Notes: a model not told the origin generated them from the letters alone. DNA of 64,000 nt from Acanthosoma haemorrhoidale (GCA_930367205.1 CAKNEZ010000013.1:62001-126000); one strand, 5' to 3'; counted from the first letter of the stretch, positions 41,846-53,710 are shown. Program-made: numbers and translations.

Positions 41846-42607
41846 TGTATTTGAATTGAGTATTCAGGAACACTGGAAATAATATGAATGAATATATTTG
41901 GAACTCTCTAACAACACAACACTACAATACAATGCATAATGATAACAATAATAAGCAGGTTACACCTGAGGTTATCAAACAAGGATGAACCTCGTTGGCA
42001 GAATGATGTCATACATGACATAAATCTAATAATGTTAAGCCATTAATACTTTGACATAATAGGCTGCGAATAGTTGAGTCTATTATCATAGGTCTGAACA
42101 AGAATTTATTTTGTTAAAAAAGAATTTAGTGTAAAGATAACCAACTATATTCATAAGAATAATTGTATGAATAAATTATCACCACATACATTTTGATGTA
42201 ATATATTGTAACGCTAATAAAAAAAAAGATAAAAGGACATTCACAGAAAACTTTAACTCACTGACTCTTGACTGACAAAACTACAAACACAAAAGAGACA
42301 AAGAGTTAAGACCTATCTCTCTCCTAAACTCAGGTATTTATAGGCAGTCTACCCCCTCCAAATAAAAGAGGCTTTACTCAAGGGGCTTAGTTATTTTCCA
42401 GGGTTTATTCATTAATAACTTTCCTTATTGGGCAATAAGTAATTGTGATAAATTTTCTCATTCATACCATATTTACAATTTTCATTTACTCCTTCATTCA
42501 TACACCATTTACATGCATTAAGTGCCTGATTTTTGAAGAATACGTGACCTAAATATTACAATGATATGCATAGGAATGAATATTAATCATTTCACTTGTC
42601 CCTAACA
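41846..42607 (-). repeat. 5' LTR of the decayed gypsy element
   Basis: On the minus strand it starts TGTTAGGGACAAGTG and ends CAATTCAAATACA, 762 bases. A TATAAATA box (complement of 42333-42340) would start transcription inside it. Boundaries rest on TG..CA ends and on PBS position, as no second LTR is available. Confidence 0.55.
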
Positions 42608-42817
42608 CGTTATATAATTTCATTAATGATTGTTGCCTGAAACTAGTCTCTCAAGGGGTCCACCATCCATTGAAAAGCTCGTACTATCCTCCATAGCATC
42701 ACGACTATGCTAGGTGTACAGGTTCAGTGGTAGGGAAGTTATGACTTGTTCTTCACAGCTTCCTCTGAAGCTTCTACTGCACCGGTTGTCTTAATTCCAC
42801 CAACGGACCTTTTGCAA

Positions 42818-42989
42818 CTAGTTGCGTGATGAAAGATAAGAGCCCAGTCTAGAAGGGGGTCCAGGAGGTGCTGCCCCTGCAAAGTACCACCCAAACTGGA
42901 TCCATAAGTCACTGGTCTTTAACTCCCCAAGTAATCGGTGACACTCGTCGACTGTAGATACTTTGCACTGTAGATAAAAAGTACTAACA
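42818..42989 (-). other. Possible exon of unknown gene
   Basis: On the minus strand CTTTTTATCTACAG is followed by an open frame reading CKVSTVDECHRLLGELKTSD, LWIQFGWYFAGAAPPGPP and SRLGSYLSSRN, then stop. A terminal exon is possible. I recognise no domain, and the surrounding DNA to 43440 holds no matching exon. Confidence 0.25.
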
Positions 42990-43439
42990 AGGTTTACAAA
43001 CAAAAATAAAATATGATTAAATAATCCTAAACTTCTTCAAAAATGCTCAACAAATTATTACTAATTAATTGTCCTACATATAAATTTGAGTAGGTTATTA
43101 AATCGGGCCTAATCTTAAAATACCATACCTGCAATATCATACAGTATTTACAAACAGCCCAGAGACCTCATAAGTTCACATAATTGTCACCTCCCTTGCA
43201 TGCGAAAGAGGAAGCGGAGTATTGGAAAGTCCCCCACGCTCCTCCATCAGCCACGTCACTGGATATGAGCCAGTTGAGGCTAACCAAGAGTACGAGAGCC
43301 ACAGACACTTAGGACATGATTGGGGAAACTTGCCATTGACAGCACTCCCACTGTCACGAGGCCATTGCCACTTTAGTCTCTAAGTAGGATTATAGGGATG
43401 AGTGGTGAAGTGTAATGACGGCTAGGGAATGAGGGTGGT

Positions 43440-44370
43440 TGGATAGGTTTAGATGGAATTTCATGTACTAGGAATCTTTTTTAAGCTTGTAAAGCAAATC
43501 TGTGTGCCAAACTCTGTCAAATGCTGTTTGGTTTCAATTGCTGAGGATATGTGATCAACAAAGCAAAGACCTTGTTGAGCAGTGCAATGTCGTAGACAGA
43601 AACCAAACTGGTGTAGGACATTTTTTTATGGATTTAACAATTAGAAGTAGATGTCTTGATAGGAGTTTTTCAAATATTTTTTAGAGGATAAGGAATAGGC
43701 TAATTGGACGGTAAGATGAGGCGTTATTGGGTGGTTTACCGGGTTTTGCGAATAGGACAATAATTGAATGTTTTCAGAGGAGAGGAAAGTGCGTAGTTTG
43801 GATAGTGCAATTATCGATGTAGGTTAGGAATATTATGGCTTTAGGAGGAAGTTGTTAGAGAATTTGAGAAGTAAGGAGATCATATCTGGGTGATTTTCGG
43901 TAAGGTAAGTTTTTCAGAAGGCATTTGACTTCAAAAGTGTTAATGGCTTTTGGTTTAAGTGAGAGAGGGATAGGTGAAGTAATGAAATCTTTAACAGTTA
44001 TGCCATGAGTATGGTTTTGATGAGAAAGGTGAGGTGTGAAAGTACGGGAAAGATGCAAAGTGAATTCTTCCAACCTTTCCCCATCTGAAGCCACCCAGGA
44101 CCGATCATCACGACAGAGTGGGTGTGAAACAGGATGATTGTTAGGATCTTTTTAGTTACATTCCGTAAGGAGTTATCCACTGCAGACAGAGAGAAGAGGT
44201 AGGAATCAAAGGAATCAGATCGGAAGGATGCTAAATGCCACTTTACCTATCCACAGTAATGATTGTACAAGCGACGATCAGCAGGATGTCGGGATCTTTG
44301 CCACATTGTCCTCTAGTGGCGTTTGGATTGGATTAGGTCTTTGAGATGATGAGATAAAGGATTATCGTTG
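43440..44370 (-). pseudogene. Jockey-like LINE reverse transcriptase remnant
   Basis: On the minus strand, decayed frames read in order VKWHLASFRSDSFDSYLFSL, LEEFTLHLSRTF, FEVKCLLKNLPYRKSPRYDL, PNNASSYRPISLFPILSKIF and LHQFGFCLRHCTAQQ. These correspond to the segment between endonuclease and RT palm of Jockey/X-type elements (KSPGYD, YRPISLL, QFGFR, HST). Stops and shifts are frequent and the catalytic box is missing. The sequence differs from the other Jockey copies here, so it is a separate, older family. Confidence 0.65.
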
Positions 44371-45238
44371 TGAATTTTTCCATTAGATGATTACCATTAG
44401 ATGAATACAATGAACATCCCATTTATAAGTCAAAGAGATGACAACATTTACAATTTGTTTTGTTTCTTTTTAATACCAAAATAGGCTAAAGCACTCGAAT
44501 ATAGAAAGTGGCAATCTTGTTGCACAGTCAAATCTAATATACACCACTATTTATCAATATAGCTCACTACAATTTATCAAAATTGAAACGAGCCAGGAAC
44601 ATAATAAACCCATTGATTTATTGAGAGTACATGCTATAACAGAGAAGTTCGCCATAATAAAAGGTTATAGACCAAAGGTCAAATGCATATAACATAGATA
44701 TTGACAAAACTTAGATAATACTTGACTAATCAGGCTATTAAGCAAAGATACTACAGATATTCTTCAAATATTGACTTTCTGACATTGGATACATATTGAA
44801 ATAAAACAATATAAATTATATGAAGCTCGTTAATAAGGTATGGTTTGAATAAGCAATTAAATAATTATAAAAGTTTTGCAGAATTATTTTTATTATGTAA
44901 ACATTTGAAATAAATTTTATTTACTTATACTTATTTTATTTGATGTATTATTATATTCAATGAGATCTTTTATGTATTGTAATCCAAAAATTACTCCAAA
45001 TAATTTTAAGTAGATTATTATTAAGATATATATTATCGTATGTGTATTGAATTTTGATTTACACATCATCCCTGACAAAATGTCTTGCTCTGTATCTCCT
45101 TCAGCGCCAGGATAAAAATGTCTGCCAACATTGAGATCAAGGCAAAGTGATGATCAGCAGATCAGAGGAACAAAGAAGGAAACTTCTATTCATACCGAGA
45201 TCACAGTACGCTCAGGAGATAGGTGGGGGGATGATGTA
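44371..45238. other. AT-rich DNA without recognised gene
   Basis: No frame is supported. It ends with the TA dinucleotide flanking the Tc1-like element. Confidence 0.45.
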
Positions 45239-46560
45239 AACTCCCTTCAAAAAAATCACAACACCTAGAAATTTTTGAATATCATGAGAACCGCAGGTTT
45301 CGCATTTTACACACAAGGTCATCAGTTCAAAATAAACAATTTTATTAAACAAAATATTAAAATTGAATATATGGTTTAATTAAAATAAAAAATTTCTTTA
45401 CAAAAATAAAAAACACAGCAAAAATTAATTTTTTTCTTTTTTAACAAAATTTAAATTTTATAGGCTTGTAATGGCATTTAATAACAATTATTGCCTCCTC
45501 TGGCTTTAATAGCTGCTTCCATCCTTCCAAGGACTTAAAAACCATACTCTTAAAAACATTTTTAATAAAATCTTGGGGGATGTTATCCCACTCACAGTAA
45601 TACAGCCATCTTTAGCATTTTAAGTGTGTATTAGGAGGGGGATCTTACAACCGAACCATCATTTTTTGTTTTCCCCACACATATTCAATTGGGTTAAGTT
45701 CTGGACTTGTTGCTGGCCACTCTAGGTCACTGATACCTGTTGTGTTCAGGTAGTCAGGTAGAAACACATGTTGCCTTGCCTTATGCGGCAGGGCATTATC
45801 ATGCAGCACTGATTGTATTGTTCACCAGGTTTTCTCCAAACTTTTTCACAGCCATCTGGACTGTTAATGGCCACTCTTGTCTCATCAGTTATTAGGATAT
45901 TTTTCCATTCCTCTTCAGTCCATGATTGGTATTCTCTTGCAAATCTTTAGTGTTCTGCAGTAGAAGGGGGCTCTTTCCCAGCCCTTCTTGAGTTAAGGCT
46001 TTACTCTCTCAGTCTTCTTATAATGGTTGACTCTGAGAATTTTATCCCCTGAATACCAGCAACCAAGTTTCTAATGTCATAAATAATGTGGTCTTCAGTT
46101 GGATCAGTGACGTAGGATGTCCTGAATTTGGCCGTCTTGGGTGACTCCCGGTCTCTCTGTACCTTTTTATGGCCCTTAAAACTGTAGAGTAATGAAAATC
46201 AATCATTTTTATGATTTACTGAAATACATTCAGTAATTTTTCATATTAAATCATCACGACTTAAAAGGCTCATTATCACACAATAATAAATAAAGAGATA
46301 AGAGAGAAGCTGATGTATGGGGCAAACAAAAGGTAAAAGAAGACTGAAATAGGAATTGAAATCAATCAAGAAAAATATTATATTATATAATAGTGAGTAA
46401 CAATGATATTAATAATCCCTAATGTTTTCATGTAACTAATCCTATCACTTAATACTTGATCCTATTACTATAAATAAAATAAAACATGGATTAGGCTCCA
46501 AAACTGAAAAAATGTTGAGGTCTATAGGGAAAAATGTTGCAATTTTTTTGAAGGGGAGTG
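45239..46560 (-). mobile_element. Tc1/mariner-like transposon with terminal inverted repeats
   Basis: The left end reads TA/AACTCCCTTCAAAAAAAT and the right end, reverse-complemented, reads TA/CACTCCCCTTCAAAAAAAT. About 30 bases are imperfectly inverted on each side and both ends are flanked by TA (45237-45238 and 46561-46562). That is the target duplication of Tc1/mariner transposons. The 1322-base length also fits. A transposase remnant lies inside on the minus strand. Confidence 0.85.
45620..46200 (-). pseudogene. Tc1-like transposase remnant
   Basis: Decayed minus-strand frames show a DNA-binding part (RYRETGSHPRRPNSG) and the start of the catalytic domain (LITDETRVAINSPDGCEKVW, first Asp near 45890). 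The rest follows: VLHDNALPHKARQHVF (second Asp near 45803) and WPATSPELNPIEYVWG (Glu near 45690). The stretch between second Asp and Glu is continuous, with 37 residues, so the triad is DD37E in place of the commoner DD34E. Stops and shifts elsewhere disable it. The enzyme would cut and paste the element at TA sites. Confidence 0.7.
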
Positions 46561-46727
46561 TATTTATCTCAAAAAACAGTAATTCGAATAATTTGAAGTA
46601 TAGGTCAAATATAGACTTTAAACAAAAAAAAAATTTTATAAACAGATTTCATTTCACATTTTTTATCCAACTCGATCGTTCTTTATTTTTTATATTGTAT
46701 AATTACTGACAATTTTTTCATTTTTAG

Positions 46728-46805
46728 ACAGTAGAGAAATACTGTAGGCAAAGAAAGGACGCACCTCACTTGTTACATCCTTTCAGATATCTGTACAAAA
46801 CAATG
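46728..46805 (+). CDS. Host-like internal exon, 26 codons
   Basis: The acceptor TTTTTTCATTTTTAG ends at 46727 and the donor ATG/GTAAGC starts at 46806. Only one frame is open: TVEKYCRQRKDAPHLLHPFR then YLYKTM. It begins and ends in phase 0, matching the end of the exon at 31902 and the start of the exon at 47133. The protein family is unknown to me. If it belongs with 30481-31902, the intron would be about 14.8 kb and hold a LINE, a gypsy and a Tc1 element. Confidence 0.5.
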
Positions 46806-47132
46806 GTAAGCTACTCAAACCTATGGGTAGGATGCTACATCCTTTAGGAGTGGAAATTTATGGGAGGGTCATTTTGATCATGCTTACTAATTACTATATT
46901 ATTAGCGGAAAATACCATTTTTCATAGTATTTTCATATATATACTGATTGAGAGGAAATAAAATATTAAGAGTCTTGATTTGAATGATGGGAGTGAAGAA
47001 GACTGTCAGAATGAAAGACATAGGTTGATTGAATATAAGTAATAATTTATTAAACATTAAATAAGTACATTTTAATCACAAGTTATATAGGTTAGATTAA
47101 TATTGTCAGCCGGCTTTGTTCATTTAATAGAG

Positions 47133-47255
47133 ATAACCAAACCATATGACATCTCATACAACATCTGGGACAACTTACCTGAGGAATGGCGAGAGGATGA
47201 GGAATTTATCCAGAAACGAAGACTTTCATGCCTCAATGAATATATTAATTATTAA
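47133..47255 (+). CDS. Host-like terminal exon, 40 codons and stop
   Basis: After an acceptor-like GCTTTGTTCATTTAATAGAG the frame reads ITKPYDISYNIWDNLPEEWR, then EDEEFIQKRRLSCLNEYINY and TAA at 47253-47255. AATAAA occurs at 47297-47302, a plausible polyadenylation signal. Phase 0 matches the preceding exon across an intron of 327 bases. It looks like an ordinary acidic C-terminus of a small protein. I do not recognise it. Confidence 0.5.
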   Translation: MTKPYDISYNIWDNLPEEWREDEEFIQKRRLSCLNEYINY

Positions 47256-47402
47256 TTGTAATATTATATCTATAGTTTATTCATGTTTTATTTCAAATAA
47301 ACCATAGAAATTAAAAAAAAAAATTTGTTTATTTACCTTTATTCACCTTTTTACTTAGGGAAAAGTTACAAAAAAAAAACAACGTATAGGCATAACAATT
47401 AT

Positions 47403-47997
47403 TTATTGAATATAGTTCAAATTACAATTTATGTGGCTATTATTACACATTTTCTCGAGTTCATTTAAATTATTAAAAAGGGTATTAGTATTAATATCAA
47501 AGTCCATTGATGAAGATTTCACAGGTTCTTCACCTTCTTCATGTTTCTTATAGAGTTCAGCCATCTTGGTTATCAAGTCCAGTGAGTCGTTGATTTTCTT
47601 AACTTCTCTATAAAGCTTTGTCACATCATTTTTGTTAAAACATGCCGAAGGTGTATTCAGCTGAAGGGTAGATGGCCTCTGGTTAAACATTGCGAAAGAA
47701 AGAATTACCTGTTCAATTTTCATGATCCTGTTCCTCCCTCTCTTGGAAAATATACAATTTACATTTTTACATCCTAGTCGGTCTTTAACCTCAACTTTCT
47801 TGGGCCTGCTTTGCAAAAGAGACAACATCCTTGGAACTTGGTCGACAATGAACTTGACACCTTGTTAAGTCTGAATTTTTCAAATAATAAAATCCTGCTG
47901 ATGCAAGCTTGACGGCACTCACTGGTGAGGACCATCCAACAAATGTAGACAGACGATCATTCTCATACCTCAGACTCCAACCTGAACGCTGACACAT
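47403..47997 (-). pseudogene. BIR-domain (IAP-like) remnant fused to unknown ORF
   Basis: The 68-codon frame at 47791-47997 reads YENDRLSTFVGWSSPVSAVK then LASAGFYYLKNSDLTRCQVH, which matches the first half of a baculovirus IAP repeat (R..TF..W, LA.AGFYY, D..RC..C). The second half with its His and last Cys is missing, and the Cys pair is spaced CX3C where CX2C is usual. The overlapping downstream frame 47403-47828 (141 codons) has KIEQVILSFAMFNQRPSTLQ and a helical NKNDVTKLYREVKKINDSLD. I do not know it. IAP proteins inhibit caspases. Here it is probably a broken exon or a gene captured by a mobile element. Confidence 0.5.
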
Positions 47998-48530
47998 CTT
48001 GAACTAATTGAAAGAACAGTGAGATTAAAGACACATTTTACACCCCCCACCCACATTAATACCATACTTCAACTGACCCATGCAAAAGCCGCGCAAAGGC
48101 GGGAGCCATGAATGGGACTCATCTTATCAATGGACTAGACCCAGCTGTGTGTCACTAGTGGAGAACTCTTATCGTGGCCTGACGTCACGTCACAGGAGGC
48201 GAGCCCCCCAAGCTGCTCGTCAATGAGTCACAGTGACTCATCCCCCTTGCCATGTTGCCGGATCCTCCCCTGTGAGGTTGTCAGATCTACTATCTGGAGG
48301 CTCCTGACACACTTTTAAACTCTTATCACCCCCCAATGACGCATCAATTCAACGAAATTACACACCAATTCCAAGAATTTCCTCACCCCTCGCCCTGGCT
48401 ATCATCTCAAGGTCACGAGATAACGTGATACGACAACCTTTAAGGTCATATCTCGGGGCTCTTACTCAACCCGCCTATTATATCTACTTGTATACCTTTA
48501 TAGAAACAAGATATAGCACTGATTACATAT
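47998..48530. other. No gene recognised; GC-richer than flanks
   Basis: It contains GACGTCACGTCAC (48180s), a CRE-like palindrome, but no frame or promoter that I can assign. Confidence 0.4.
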
Positions 48531-51140
48531 GATGTCAGGCTCCACCACTTGACGGTGAAGATAAATTTGGGGACACCCATTTATGTCACCACCATGTATA
48601 AGAGACCGAGGGCGTCTCTCCAAGAGTTCTCAGCTCTTATTACTCTAAGAGTGTGCCAAGAGAAATAACCACTGGGCTGTCAGAGACTTAAATGCGCGGC
48701 ATTCTTTGTGGAATAATGCCACTGCCAACCCAGCGGGGAGAGTCTTGGTAAAGACGCCCTTTATTGTCGTTCAACCTCAGAACCACACCTTTCGCCATAG
48801 AGGTAACAGTGCACAGACCCCCACCCTACATATTTTACTCACAAAACAACCACACAGGATAAACAATTGTGAGACCCTGGACCACCTGCCAGTATTGTAT
48901 TCCAATGACGGTAGAGTGGTGATCCCCCCACGAAGTACGACTATTGTCCGGCTGAATGGTACCTATATCGATCGCAACTTTACCATCAATTACATACGGT
49001 TCCTATTCTCCGCACTACAGAGGAAGTGGATCGATAGGTAGCTTTCCTGACCAAGGTTATCGTCGATGCAGCAAACACTGCTATCCCAATGTTTAGCCCG
49101 AAGCCTCCCATGGTACATGTCCACCAGACCATATTCTTCGACTTATTTCCTTACGAAATAATTGGAAAAATAACTGGTATAGGACAAGGAATCGTCAGGC
49201 CAAAAAAGTTGAGAACTCCCTTGCAACACAAATTCGTGGCTTGATAAGGAATTGGAAGACAACAACGTGGCATGAACGGCTTCATGGCTTACATGGCGAT
49301 TTCCGTTAGTTTTAGAAGCTCCTAAAGACTACTACCAAGAAGGACTCAGGTGTCCGCTTTCATGACGGAGACACCCTGTACACATCGGAAGAACAGGCTA
49401 AAATTTTGGCCGACCACTATACCACAGAAAACCCCGTTAGGACAGGTAACTACCACAAACCTCCGCAGCTGAGGGCAGGTCGGAACTATATGTTTGTCTC
49501 CTCGAAGCAGCTCAAGGCGATTCTTCACCGGTGTCATGGAAACCAAGCACCAGGGGGTGACGGGGTTTAAACGGTATTGCTGAAACAGCTGCCGAGGAGA
49601 GTGATTGCCCAACTCGTTAACCTATAAAATTTATGTATCAAGTTACGATACTTCCCGACAACGTGTAACAAGCTATTTTGTTCCCACTTCGCTAGCACAC
49701 AAATAGAGGCGACCACCCACCCCACTATCGCCGATTAGTCTCCTCCCTCTCAAGGGGAAGTTTCTCGAAACGACAATACTGAACTACCTGAAGAAGTTCT
49801 GTTCGGAAAATGCTATCATTCCGTACGAGCAGACAGGTTTTCAGGCTCATCTGAGTACAGAACATCCGCTTGTGAAGGAACAGACGTAAGCCACCCTCGG
49901 TATCAACACGAATACATCAACTGCTATGATCTCGTTGGACTGCACAAAGGCTTTCGACTCAGCGTCCCACGGGATGCTGTGCTGACAGGTTTGTGACTGG
50001 AAATTCCTAGAGCTATGTACCATGTTGGTTTCGTTCTTGAAAAACAGATCGGTGGGGCTACTGGTAGGTGATTGCCTCTCTAACCCATTCCCTCTGACTT
50101 GTGGAGTTCCTCAAAGTGCGGTTCTGTCTCCTGTTCTTTTCAGCATGCACACATCTTAAATTATTGGGACAAACTATAAGAAAGCTACTGTAAACGCTTT
50201 CGCTGACAACATTGTGGTTTACAGCAGTAGCATGAGTGCACAAAGAGCTCTTACACAGGTCAAGTTAGTTTGTAACGTTATCAGTGATAGACTGGGCATG
50301 TTAAACATTATTGCCCGGAAAAGCGACTGCGTAATCTTCCCCCTTTAAAAGGGGGAAAAATCCTTCCTAAAATCGTATAGTATAGGGGGGGCAAGAGAAC
50401 TCACCAGCTTTCTCAATGCACTATTTGGGCATACAAATGGATAGGCATCTCCATTTCTCTACTCATATTAGTAATAAAATAGAAAAACAAAGGTCTTACC
50501 GGCTATCGCACTTGCTAACTTCGCCAAATCTGTCACTTTGTCTCAAATTGATGATATATTGATTATATAATTCAATTGATGTGTCCTCCGGCCAGCTGTA
50601 CGGTGCCCCACTATTTCCCCCCTTGACTGACCATACAGCCAAATATCTCCAACATTTCCAAAATGGGATCATGCGAAAAGTGGTCCGACATAAATACCTC
50701 TTTCCAGAGGTTGAAGAACGCTGACCTGCACCCGCTGCTTGGTGTGCCGTGGGTGGGTGAGTTTATCCACCGGAGACACATTAAGTTTTGTGACTCGTTG
50801 CACATACCTGACAAACCCAGTGTTTAACACTATAAGCCCACCTCCCCTCCTGCATCGATGGCAACAGACTGTCGGGGAAAAATTAGGTTAAGAATTAGTA
50901 TGTAAGTCAGTTTTAAGGTTGATCAAAAAGGTGAGCCCCATCACCTTTATTAGTCAGTTTAGTACAGTCACTTGTAATGTACGAGTATATCATTATACTT
51001 TATAAAATAACAAAACCTGAATATAATGTAGCGATGCTACAGAAAATACAAAAATAATTTGTAAATAGATTCGCCTGAGGATCTATAATTGTATATAATA
51101 ACTGTAAATTTAAAGGGGCTATGAACGAAAAAAAAATAAA
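48531..51140 (+). pseudogene. 5'-truncated, decayed copy of the Jockey LINE
   Basis: It is collinear with ORF2 of the element at 32734-35373 in opposite orientation. It begins inside the endonuclease domain (GATGTCAGGCTCCACCAC at 48532) and ends with the same 3' UTR (CCTGAGGATCTATAATTG) and an A-rich tail at 51125-51139. RT motif regions are recognisable (GGACTGCACAAAGGCTTTCG near 49940, GGAGTTCCTCAAAGTGCGGT near 50104). Many stops and indels are present, and the FADD equivalent reads TTCGCTGACAAC, that is FADN. It is inactive and clearly older than the intact copy. Confidence 0.9.
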
Positions 51141-52300
51141 GCAGTTCCACGGATAACGGGTAACTGTAACGGTACAATGACCACAAGTGGAAATACAGTG
51201 ACAAAATAGTGACAATTAACAGGTAAGGAGAGGCTGTACTTTCAAACACGAACTTAGCAATCGTTATTGGTCCGTCTGTTAGTGTGACAGTTCTAGTAAG
51301 GTTCAAATTTTATTTAATAATTATTTAATCTATGCAAATGTTCAAATGGACACCGGATATTGGTCAAAATACAATAACAGAAAAATTAGGAAAAAAATCA
51401 AACCTAAACATTCTAATTTTTAGTTTAACATTGATTAGACTTGACACCTTGGAATATTATTTAACATCAAAACGAGACGAGGACCCTCACTCGTATGTGA
51501 TATAGGTTATAGAACCAACAAAAACAAGTAGATCCTCATTTGCTAAATGCTATCTTTTATAATCAAATTTTAGAAGAAACTATACAGTGAAAATTCTTTT
51601 TTGTCCAAATTTACGCACTGAAACGCGAAAACACAAAGATATTCCAAAAGCAAATGTTTTTAGTTACCGACTAAGAACAGAAATCGTTTTTACCGATTCA
51701 CATAATTGTTTGTTGTTAGTAGTTAATTCAGCTATTTACGATTTATTTTAACATCATATTTTATGAATAAAATTTAGCGAATAATTGATGTAACATAATT
51801 TTATTAGGTATAATAATAGTTATAATGATGGTTAGGGCTGGGCTGGCTAATTCCATGGCTAATTTTTGTTCTAATAAAAAATCAATACTAGTTTTGTAAC
51901 CTACCTCATTTTTTACCATTTCTTTTCCTAATTTATTTGATCAATTTACCTTAACTAATTTGATAGGTCCGTCATGAGATCTATAATTCAAATTGTTTTA
52001 TGTCTTTGACATAGGAATTTATCCCGATTGAATCGCCCAATCTCAAGGCTAATGTTGTAGTTAATAATAAATTGAGAAACTAGGAATTGTGAAATATATT
52101 TTAAATAAAATGGTTATAAAAAGTAATTATAATTATATATAGTGCTGACAAAAAGTATATAAAAAAATATTCAATTGCTTTTGAACAAGGATAGTCACTA
52201 CTAATTACATAAAACATTTCTTTTAATGGATCCATAATAAAAACAATATTAATATCACCCAATCGATGATCTCCATATAATCCAATCAACATTACTGTCT
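51141..52300. other. AT-rich DNA without recognised gene
   Basis: No supported frame or terminal repeat found. Confidence 0.45.
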
Positions 52301-52328
52301 GCTGTTGGTTCTTCTCCTCTCTTCCAGT

Positions 52329-52494
52329 ATGGTACCGCCAGTTCGGGAGCTTGCTAAGAATCCGCTCTTCTCGGTGGTCGTGCTAAGACTTCCCGTTTAT
52401 CTCATCCCCACTCCTAAGAGCATAAGGGAAGATGCTTACAATCTGGTCACATCTGTGAAGGTTCCTGGCCATGATATGCTCAAATATCATGAAT
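52329..52494 (+). other. Possible plus-strand exon
   Basis: GGTTCTTCTCCTCTCTTCCAG (ending 52326), one of the best acceptor-like sequences in the window, precedes an open frame. The frame reads MVPPVRELAKNPLFSVVVLR, LPVYLIPTPKSIREDAYNLV and TSVKVPGHDMLKYHECYSLW. The composition is normal for protein. The only candidate donor (AAG/GTTCCT) is weak. The open frame overlaps exon 4 of the minus-strand gene if it runs on. No family recognised. Confidence 0.3.
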
Positions 52495-52561
52495 GTTACA
52501 GTTTATGGCATATGTGTTATTGTAATACACTTATATGTAATAGTAAGATAATTAATAATAC

Positions 52562-53486
52562 CTCGATGAGGATGTTGCTGGTTGTTGTATATTGGAAGTT
52601 GGGACCGATTGGAACACAAAAGAGACCGGCGCATTCTGAAAATATGATGATAATAATAATAATATAATGATATGTTTAGTAAAATGATATAGTATATTGT
52701 AGAGTTATAATCAATTACCGGATATCGGTGGCGATGATACGACCCGTCAGAGTTTTGTGAATTTGCATATCGAGGGGGTATTTTAAATGCCTGAGGGTTG
52801 AACCCTAATCCCACTTGTGGCTGGATGAATGTGCTTGCCTGGTAAGAGTACTGCACTGAGTACTGCTGCAACCAGGGAGAGGCCTGTTGCCTCGGATCCC
52901 CGAAGTTATTGGGACAGATGTCACAGGGATAGATGACGGCTTGTTGTCTGAAATGAAATATGCATTTTTCGATAATTATCTGAAGTGAAATAAAGTGACG
53001 AAGCCCTGATTTGAACCCAGGATCTACTCCTGATTATCACCTGCCAGACGCCAGAGCCCGACAGACAGCAATCCACGGCTTTAACCATTTTGTTATAAGC
53101 TCATAACTCTCTATTCAGGTTGATTTCGTTACGTGGCTCTCTATGGCCTACTGCAGAATGCCTTAATTAGTCAAATATTATCTCTAGAACCTTTAATTTT
53201 GTCCAATACTCACGTGTTGCCAAAGGCCGAGCGGCGCGGCAAGACATTGGGTCGCATCAACGACGGAATCGGCGCATTTGGTCTACCGGTGGTGTCCTGT
53301 TGCCGCTGCTGCCCAAACTGATTTTGATGGCCTGGATGAATGTTGGCTGGAACATATTGATTGCTCCCTTCGGCAGCTTCTTGATCGCTGTTGCGGTTTT
53401 GGCTGTTGTCTCTGTAATTTAACAAAAACGTAATACGAAAATCTTAGGTATTACAATAATGGTCGCAACTGGTCTTACCTATTCAT
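52562..53486 (-). CDS. Host-like gene, four exons from the start codon (3' part not found)
   Basis: Exons on the minus strand: 53486-53479 (ATGAATAG), 53411-53214, 52947-52719 and 52635-52562. All borders are GT..AG: donors GTAAGACC, GTGAGTAT, GTAATTGA, GTATTATT; acceptors AATTACAG, CATTTCAG, ATTTTCAG. Phases agree throughout, which supports the model strongly. The predicted protein begins MNRDNSQNRNSDQEAAEGSN and is Gln/Asn/Pro-rich (NQFGQQRQQDTTGRPNAPIP). It contains YPCDICPNNFGDPRQQ and GLGFNPQAFKIPPRYANSQN. It looks disordered, perhaps RNA-associated, but I recognise no family. A tRNA-like SINE sits in intron 2. Further exons should lie below 52562. Confidence 0.6.
52965..53112 (-). repeat. 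tRNA-derived SINE-like sequence
   Basis: On the minus strand AATGGTTAAAGCCGTGG resembles a Pol III A box region, and TGGGTTCAAATCAGGG (53014-53029) is a B box with T-arm context about 70 bases downstream. No complete tRNA cloverleaf with anticodon is formed. It lies within an intron. Confidence 0.45.
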
Positions 53487-53710
53487 GAATGGTTTTAATC
53501 AATACACTCTACAATATACGGTCACACTCTTATTAAAATTAAACGTCAAGTAATTTCAGGTCTATTTCACAAGCAACAGATAATAATTATAAATAACTAA
53601 AATTCCAAAATATAAAAAAAAGACGATCATTGAGTAAAGAGACGTCACCAATAAAATGGGGTACCTAGAAAATACTCCCCTTCAAATTCCGGGATTCAAA
53701 ACTTACCTAT

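Larger units (their letters stand above)
37500..42607 (-). mobile_element. Decayed Ty3/gypsy retrotransposon with 5' LTR only
   Basis: On the minus strand the order is LTR (42607-41846), primer binding site (TGGCGACGAGGATGG, just inside), gag, protease, RT, RNase H and integrase ending near 37650. The domain order and PBS fit the gypsy superfamily. The 3' LTR is not found. Multiple frameshifts and stops show an old copy. Confidence 0.8.

Noticed and set aside
52965..53112. Functional tRNA gene
   Set aside because: B box present but no complete cloverleaf with acceptor stem and anticodon could be drawn.
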